8,870 nucleotides of DNA from JBPCOB01 sp051000715. GTDB lineage: Bacteria; Actinomycetota; Actinomycetes; JALYNC01. The stretch is taken from assembly GCA_051000715.1 (NCBI GenBank), contig JBPCOB010000176.1, positions 1-8,870 of the forward strand, in the 5' to 3' direction. Made by a program: the position numbers and the translations under genes. This document shows, in pieces, positions 6,033 to 8,870 of the stretch (the first letter of the stretch is position 1; each line of letters begins with the position of its first letter). Below the pieces are notes generated by a model that saw only the letters and a program-made list of their open reading frames with translations, was not told where the DNA came from and ran no database searches.

Positions 6033-7256
6033 ATGACCGGGCCGGGCGAGCCGCCTCGGCTCGGCATCCGTCACGTGCTCGGCCATCCCGGCTACCGCCG
6101 GCTGTGGGCGGCCCGAACCGTCTCGCAGTGGGGCGACACCTTCAACTTCGTCGCCCTCGCTCTGCTGATCTACCGGCTGACCGGATCCGGCGTCGGGGTG
6201 ACCGGGGTCGTCGTCGCCGAGATCGCCGGCGTACTGCTGGTGGCTCCGTGGGCCGGCCCGGTCATCGACCGGCACTCTCGCGTGCGGATCATGGTCACTG
6301 CCGACCTGGCCCGGATGACCCTGTGTCTCGTGCTCGCGTTGGCGCACACCCACGTCGTCGTCGTCTACGCCGTCGCCTTCGGGCTCTCTGCCGGGTCCGC
6401 CTTCTTCAACCCGGCTGCCGGGTCGCTGCTGCCAGCCCTGGTGGACTCCGACGAGCTCGTCGCGGCCAACTCCGGCATCTGGACCGCCGCCGTGCTCTCC
6501 CAGATCGCCCTGGCCCCCATCGCCGGGCTGCTCGTCACGACAGCCGGCGTCGGGATCGCCTTCGCCCTCAACGCCGCGTCCTTCGCCGTGAGCGCTGCCG
6601 TCCTGGCCAACTTGCCCACTGTCCGGCCACCCGGGGCCGTCCCTCGGCGTCGTCTTCTCGCGGAGTCGCGGGATGGGCTGGCCCTGGTGGGCGGGGACCG
6701 GCTGCTCCGGGCGCTCGCCACGGGCCAACTCCTTGCGGCGCTCTCAGCCGGAGCAACGAGTGCCCTGCTCGTCGTGCTCGCCGTCCGCCACCTCCGACTC
6801 GCCCCCTCCGGCTACGGACTCCTGATCGCCGCCATCGGAATCGGCGCGGCGCTCGGGCCCCTGGTGCTGCTCCGGCTGGCAAAGGACGCCCGCCGACCGG
6901 TCTGGGTGTTCGGGCCGTACGCCCTCCGGGGGTTGGTGGACCTGCTGCTTGCCGCCACGACCGCCCTGCCGGTGGCGATGGCCGCCCTGGCGGTCTACGG
7001 CCTCGGCACGTCCACCGGTACGGTGAGCTTCAACTCCCTGCTGCAGACCCACACGCCCGAGCCGATGCGCGGCCGCGTGTTCGCCACCATGGACGTGCTC
7101 TGGCAGACCGGCCGGCTGGTGTCGCTGGGCATTGGCGGCTACCTCGCCGACGCGATCGGCATCTCGGCCGTCTTCTACCTCGGTGGCGGCCTACTCCTGG
7201 TGGCGGGACTCGTCGGCTTGGCGGCTGTCCGGGGCGGACCGCCGCCAGCTTGCTAA
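6033..7256 (+). CDS. MFS transporter, MFS_3 / macrolide-efflux-like exporter
   Basis: This 407-aa membrane protein has about 10-12 hydrophobic spans. I chose ATG 6033; the frame is open back to 5934, but that would cover the regulator's start and its promoter. The N-terminus LGHPGYRRLWAARTVSQWGD, followed by a span and LIYRLTGSG, is typical of MFS_3-type drug exporters. So are the loop GPVIDRHSRVRIMVTADLAR (75-94) between spans 2 and 3, FFNPAAGSLLPALV with ELVAANS (124-147), and LQTHTPEPMRGRVFATMDVL (337-356) in the second half. A central cytoplasmic loop (about 195-225) carries the basic stretch RRR. It is divergent from the ArsR/SmtB regulator and shares its promoter region, so it may be controlled by the same signal. 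Proton-coupled efflux is the expected mode. The substrate is unknown and could be an antibiotic-like compound or a metal complex. Confidence 0.87.
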   Translation: MTGPGEPPRLGIRHVLGHPGYRRLWAARTVSQWGDTFNFVALALLIYRLTGSGVGVTGVVVAEIAGVLLVAPWAGPVIDRHSRVRIMVTADLARMTLCLVLALAHTHVVVVYAVAFGLSAGSAFFNPAAGSLLPALVDSDELVAANSGIWTAAVLSQIALAPIAGLLVTTAGVGIAFALNAASFAVSAAVLANLPTVRPPGAVPRRRLLAESRDGLALVGGDRLLRALATGQLLAALSAGATSALLVVLAVRHLRLAPSGYGLLIAAIGIGAALGPLVLLRLAKDARRPVWVFGPYALRGLVDLLLAATTALPVAMAALAVYGLGTSTGTVSFNSLLQTHTPEPMRGRVFATMDVLWQTGRLVSLGIGGYLADAIGISAVFYLGGGLLLVAGLVGLAAVRGGPPPAC

Positions 7257-7339
7257 CCGTGCCACCGGGTACAACTACCGCAGCGTTCGCCGCCAACCCG
7301 ACCAGCACGGTACCGGCAGTCGCCGCGCTGAGCAGATTA

Positions 7340-7522
7340 CGGGTGTCCCTCGCTGGTGCTGGTCCAGACATGCAGGTGGCGGACTCCGACCACGCCGGGG
7401 CCATCGGTGATGTGCCGCCGTACGCTGGCGATGCCCACCCCTCATGGAGTCGCCTCCAGCAGCACGGCCACGGCGTCGCGTGACGGTTCTTTCACCCCAG
7501 CGGGCGCCCGAACCAAGCGCAT
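7340..7522 (-). pseudogene. Cation diffusion facilitator (CDF/CzcD-type) C-terminal domain remnant
   Basis: On the minus strand one frame from ATG 7522 reads DAVAVLLEATP up to a TGA at 7444-7442. It then continues in the same frame as GVGIASVRRHITDGPGVVGV and RHLHVWTSTSEGHP to a TAA at 7339-7337. This is the junction into, and first strand-helix of, the CDF cytoplasmic dimerisation domain, where intact proteins read VLLEATPRGVDLxxVRxHLxxVPGVxxVHDLHVWTxTSGxPxLSAH. The codon turned to TGA is the Arg of TPRGV. After GHP a frame change would restore PVICSA, matching PVLSAH. The six membrane spans of a CDF are not found upstream. It is therefore a broken C-terminal fragment with a stop, a probable frameshift and missing transport core. 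CDF proteins export Zn, Co, Cd and similar ions. Confidence 0.75.
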
Positions 7523-7575
7523 CGGACTCGTCGGGCGCACCGCCTCCGGCACCGGCCAACGTTAGTTGGGTGTGA

Positions 7576-7818
7576 TCAGGTGCGGTCAGCGACTGCGAAG
7601 ATCAATGCGATGAGCACAGCCGCTACTGCACCTATGCCGGTGACGCCTACGACGCCTCCAACCGAGGCAAAGCCGAGCGCCGCGACTGCGACGAGCGGCC
7701 ACAGTGCCAGAGGCAGCCCGGCCGGAATCCTGCGGCGTGCCGCGGCCACTTGGGCAGCAACGGGAGCTGTGTCCGCCTCCGGCATTTGCTCAGGCCGCAG
7801 TTTCCCCGACTCCATCAT
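7576..7818 (-). CDS. Small two-span membrane protein, hypothetical
   Basis: This 80-aa frame starts at one of two tandem ATGs (7818 or 7815) and stops at TGA 7576-7578. Residues 1-31 are hydrophilic. Residues about 34-53 (LPLALWPLVAVAALGFASVG) and 57-76 (VGVTGIGAVAAVLIALIFAV) are two membrane spans separated by a Gly-rich turn. No Shine-Dalgarno sequence precedes the ATG. The frame is open upstream to a TGA at 7974-7972 without another start codon. Third-position GC is visibly lower than in the large genes, so this may be a young, foreign or non-functional gene. No family is recognised. It ends about 50 bases before the CDF remnant on the same strand, so both could once have been one unit. 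Confidence 0.45.
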   Translation of the reverse strand: MMESGKLRPEQMPEADTAPVAAQVAAARRRIPAGLPLALWPLVAVAALGFASVGGVVGVTGIGAVAAVLIALIFAVADRT

Positions 7819-7971
7819 CGGTGCAGATCGTAGTCGGTTCGCCCATGTAGCCCACGGGCGCCGGGACTTGGCCCCGGGCGCGAGTACCAGCGTCCAGCGC
7901 GCTGCCTGGACGTGGTCGACGGCGGGCTCGAACAGTCGGCGTCCCGGAGGGGTGCCACCGGCCGACCCTGG

Positions 7972-8014
7972 TCATCCCGCCCGCTGCAGATGGCTGGTCA
8001 AACTGTCCCCTCCT
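7972..8014 (-). promoter_or_regulatory. Strong minus-strand ribosome site followed by a 9-codon frame
   Basis: AGGAGG (8014-8009) lies 7 nt upstream of TTG 8001, ideal spacing, and the frame reads LTSHLQRAG before TGA 7974-7972. The same frame is open after that stop and leads into the 80-aa membrane-protein ORF. The site may serve a leader peptide or be the true start of a longer gene broken by the TGA. Chance is possible. Confidence 0.3.
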
Positions 8015-8020
8015 AAAGGA

Positions 8021-8037
8021 TACTAAGGTTCCTAGTA
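8021..8037. promoter_or_regulatory. Palindrome TACTA-N7-TAGTA, candidate operator
   Basis: TACTA at 8021-8025 and TAGTA at 8033-8037 are perfect 5-bp arms. The symmetry extends inward as AGG/CC around a central TT. It is an AT-rich island between two divergently oriented small membrane-protein genes, just upstream of the minus-strand AGGAGG and 23 bp before the plus-strand ATG at 8060. The position suits control of one or both genes by a dimeric regulator. No known operator consensus was matched. Confidence 0.35.
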
Positions 8038-8059
8038 GTTACCTCCCAGAGGTGGCCCC

Positions 8060-8362
8060 ATGGTCTTCCGTCCGGCCCGGCGTAGTCGGCAAGGTAGGCC
8101 GCAACCTGGCAGCTTGAACCGGCCCGCGGCGACGACTTCGGAGCGTCGAGAGGCCGAGCGGCGGGAGCAACACCGTAAGAAGCGACGGCTCATCCGCATC
8201 GGTCAGGCCTTGATGGTGGTCGGCGCCGTCGTCGGCTTGATCCACCTGTTCGCTCACCTAGGCGTCTTCGGCGGTCAGCCCCCCGGCATTGTCGACGTCT
8301 TGGTCGGTTACCCTGCCGCCGGCTTGCTGATGGTGGCCGGCGCGATCACGGCCGGCCAGTAG
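8060..8362 (+). CDS. Small two-span membrane protein with basic N-terminal tail, hypothetical
   Basis: This 100-aa protein starts at ATG 8060, preceded by AGAGG at 8048-8052 with 7 nt between. Residues 1-46 are strongly basic, with many Arg and Lys (SERREAERREQHRKKRR at 27-43, probably a charged helix). Two hydrophobic spans follow: about 47-70 (GQALMVVGAVVGLIHLFAHL) and about 76-98 (GIVDVLVGYPAAGLLMVAGA). The positive-inside rule places the N-terminal tail in the cytoplasm, with a short loop outside. Proteins of this build are common in actinobacteria and mostly have no known role. The gene stands alone on its strand, behind the palindrome at 8021-8037. It is probably real given its ribosome site, clear topology and coding bias, but the function is unknown. 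Confidence 0.7.
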   Translation: MVFRPARRSRQGRPQPGSLNRPAATTSERREAERREQHRKKRRLIRIGQALMVVGAVVGLIHLFAHLGVFGGQPPGIVDVLVGYPAAGLLMVAGAITAGQ

Positions 8363-8406
8363 CAGTCGTGGCCATCTCGTCGGCCGGCTGGCTTCGGCAC
8401 TCTGAA

Positions 8407-8472
8407 CTGGCCCCACTTTCGGCGGGCGGCTTCTAGCGATCGTCGCAACACCGGAGATGTTCGGGAGTTGCG
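8407..8472. mobile_element. Probable IS-derived non-coding end sequence upstream of the IS30-type fragment
   Basis: The stretch from GGCCCCACTTTCGGCGGG (8410-8427) to CGATCGTCGCAACACCGG (8437-8454) lies directly before the IS30-type start at 8473 and codes for nothing convincing. Its position and its lack of similarity to the preceding gene suggest the left end of an insertion sequence. I cannot define a terminal repeat without its partner. Confidence 0.25.
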
Positions 8473-8870
8473 ATGGTTCGTGGGCGACCGGGGCGGCGCC
8501 TCAGACGGCGAAGCGGGAGGAGTTCGCGCGGCTGATCGCGCGTGGTGTGTCGAACACGGAGGCATGTCGGATCGTCGGCATGGATAGGCGCTCGTCGGTA
8601 GCGCCTCGTTCCGCCGGCGGCGAGCAGGATGCGCAGTCGGTAATGGTGGAAGTTGCGGAACCCGTGGGCCAGGCGGCGGGTCTTCCCGATGAGCAGGTTG
8701 ATCGCCTCGGTGCCGCCATTGCTGACCCCGCCGGTATCGAAGTAGGCCAGCACCTGGGCCCGCCACGCGCGCAGGGTCCGGCCGAGGCGAGCGACCTCGG
8801 CGACGGGGCACGTCGGGAACGATGCGATCACCTGTTCGGCGGTCCGACGTCCTTCGGCCGGCGTGCGGGC
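8433..8870 (-). mobile_element. ISL3-family transposase, C-terminal part, running off the window
   Basis: The minus-strand frame is open from the window edge (8870) to a stop at 8433. It reads AEQVIASFPTCPVAEVARLG, then TLRAWRAQVLAYFDTGGVSN and GGTEAINLLIGKTRRLAHGF, then RNFHHYRLRILLAAGG. The block N-G-x-TEAINLLI-KTRR-HGFRNFxxYRLRxLL is the signature end of ISL3-type DDE transposases, with the catalytic Glu in TEAIN. A GTG at 8831 is not the true start, since similarity and frame continue upstream. Recognisable sequence ends near RRYRRAP (about 8600). The remaining frame to 8433 is antisense to the IS30 remnant and is probably not native. The 3' end is therefore likely truncated or fused. Whether the rest of the gene is intact lies outside the window. 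Confidence 0.75.
8473..8594 (+). pseudogene. IS30-family transposase N-terminal remnant, frameshifted and truncated
   Basis: ATG 8473 begins MVRGRPGRRL. After a frame change near 8493-8502, the frame at 8505-8594 reads TAKREEFARLIARGVSNTEA, then CRIVGMDRRSS. The second part is the conserved N-terminal helix-turn-helix region of actinobacterial IS30-type transposases, which usually continues as RRTGTRWRYGR. Similarity stops at about 8590, where sequence on the other strand becomes the end of an ISL3-type transposase. The DDE catalytic domain is missing. It is therefore an inactive fragment, cut by a second element or by a rearrangement. The family call rests on the REEF-LIxxGxSNxEACRIVG pattern. 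Confidence 0.65.

Noticed and set aside
5994..6728. N-terminal extension of the ArsR-type frame upstream of 5993
   Set aside because: It would run antisense through the MFS gene; the extension is Gly/Asp-rich shadow, and ATG 5993 fits the family length and promoter position.
7256..7311. ACCGTGC ... GCACGGT inverted repeat after the MFS stop as a terminator
   Set aside because: The 7-bp arms are perfect but 42 bases apart, with no T-run. The second arm lies just past the CDF remnant, so chance is as likely.
7030..7404. 124-aa minus-strand frame at the MFS 3' end
   Set aside because: Mostly antisense to the MFS gene and no motif. The CDF remnant signal is in a different frame.
6104..7483. 459-aa plus-strand frame overlapping the MFS gene
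   Set aside because: Arg/Pro-rich out-of-frame translation of the MFS coding sequence.
8021..8037. IdeR/DtxR iron box
   Set aside because: The palindrome shares only AGGTT with the iron-box consensus and lacks its 19-bp symmetry.
1..8870. tRNA, rRNA or CRISPR array
   Set aside because: No cloverleaf-like T-loop context, rRNA sequence or regularly spaced repeats were recognised by eye. A dedicated scan was not possible.

Overview
The window is GC-rich throughout, with strongly G/C-biased third codon positions, ATGA start/stop overlaps and few Shine-Dalgarno sites. This fits a high-GC actinobacterium; a Micromonospora or Streptomyces relative is likely, but the sequence does not fix the genus. 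There are three blocks of intact genes, separated by stretches holding decayed mobile or transport genes.

Block 1 (1-3376, + strand) is a translationally coupled sugar-oxidation operon. It holds the 3' part of a gluconate 2-dehydrogenase subunit 3-type small subunit and a GMC flavoprotein dehydrogenase with a CX5CX3C iron-sulfur cysteine triad. The third gene is a mandelate-racemase-type enolase-superfamily enzyme with its full catalytic residue set. The first two resemble the gamma and alpha subunits of bacterial FAD-dependent glucose dehydrogenase. Where that complex normally has a cytochrome c gene, this operon has a putative acid-sugar dehydratase. An oxidation followed by dehydration of the aldonate is the simplest reading, but the substrate is unknown.

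A MarR-type regulator (3390-3800, - strand) converges on this operon. Upstream of it lie a candidate palindromic operator and a frameshifted remnant of a tyrosine recombinase (about 3907-4068, - strand).

Block 2 (4236-7256) is a divergent transport locus. On the - strand an ArsR/SmtB regulator overlaps a DUF318/ArsP-like permease gene by ATGA, and a 63-aa single-span ORF overlaps the permease 3' end. On the + strand an MFS exporter starts only 39 bp from the regulator. Both divergent genes look leaderless, and their core promoters overlap, so one regulator could control both. Just beyond the MFS gene is a broken piece of a cation diffusion facilitator (7340-7522, - strand), which supports a metal or metalloid history for the locus.

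Block 3 (7576-8870) holds two small membrane-protein ORFs facing apart across an AT-richer palindrome. The far end is an IS graveyard: a frameshifted IS30-type transposase start runs directly into the 3' end of an ISL3-type transposase on the opposite strand, which continues past the window edge. No tRNA, rRNA or CRISPR array was seen.
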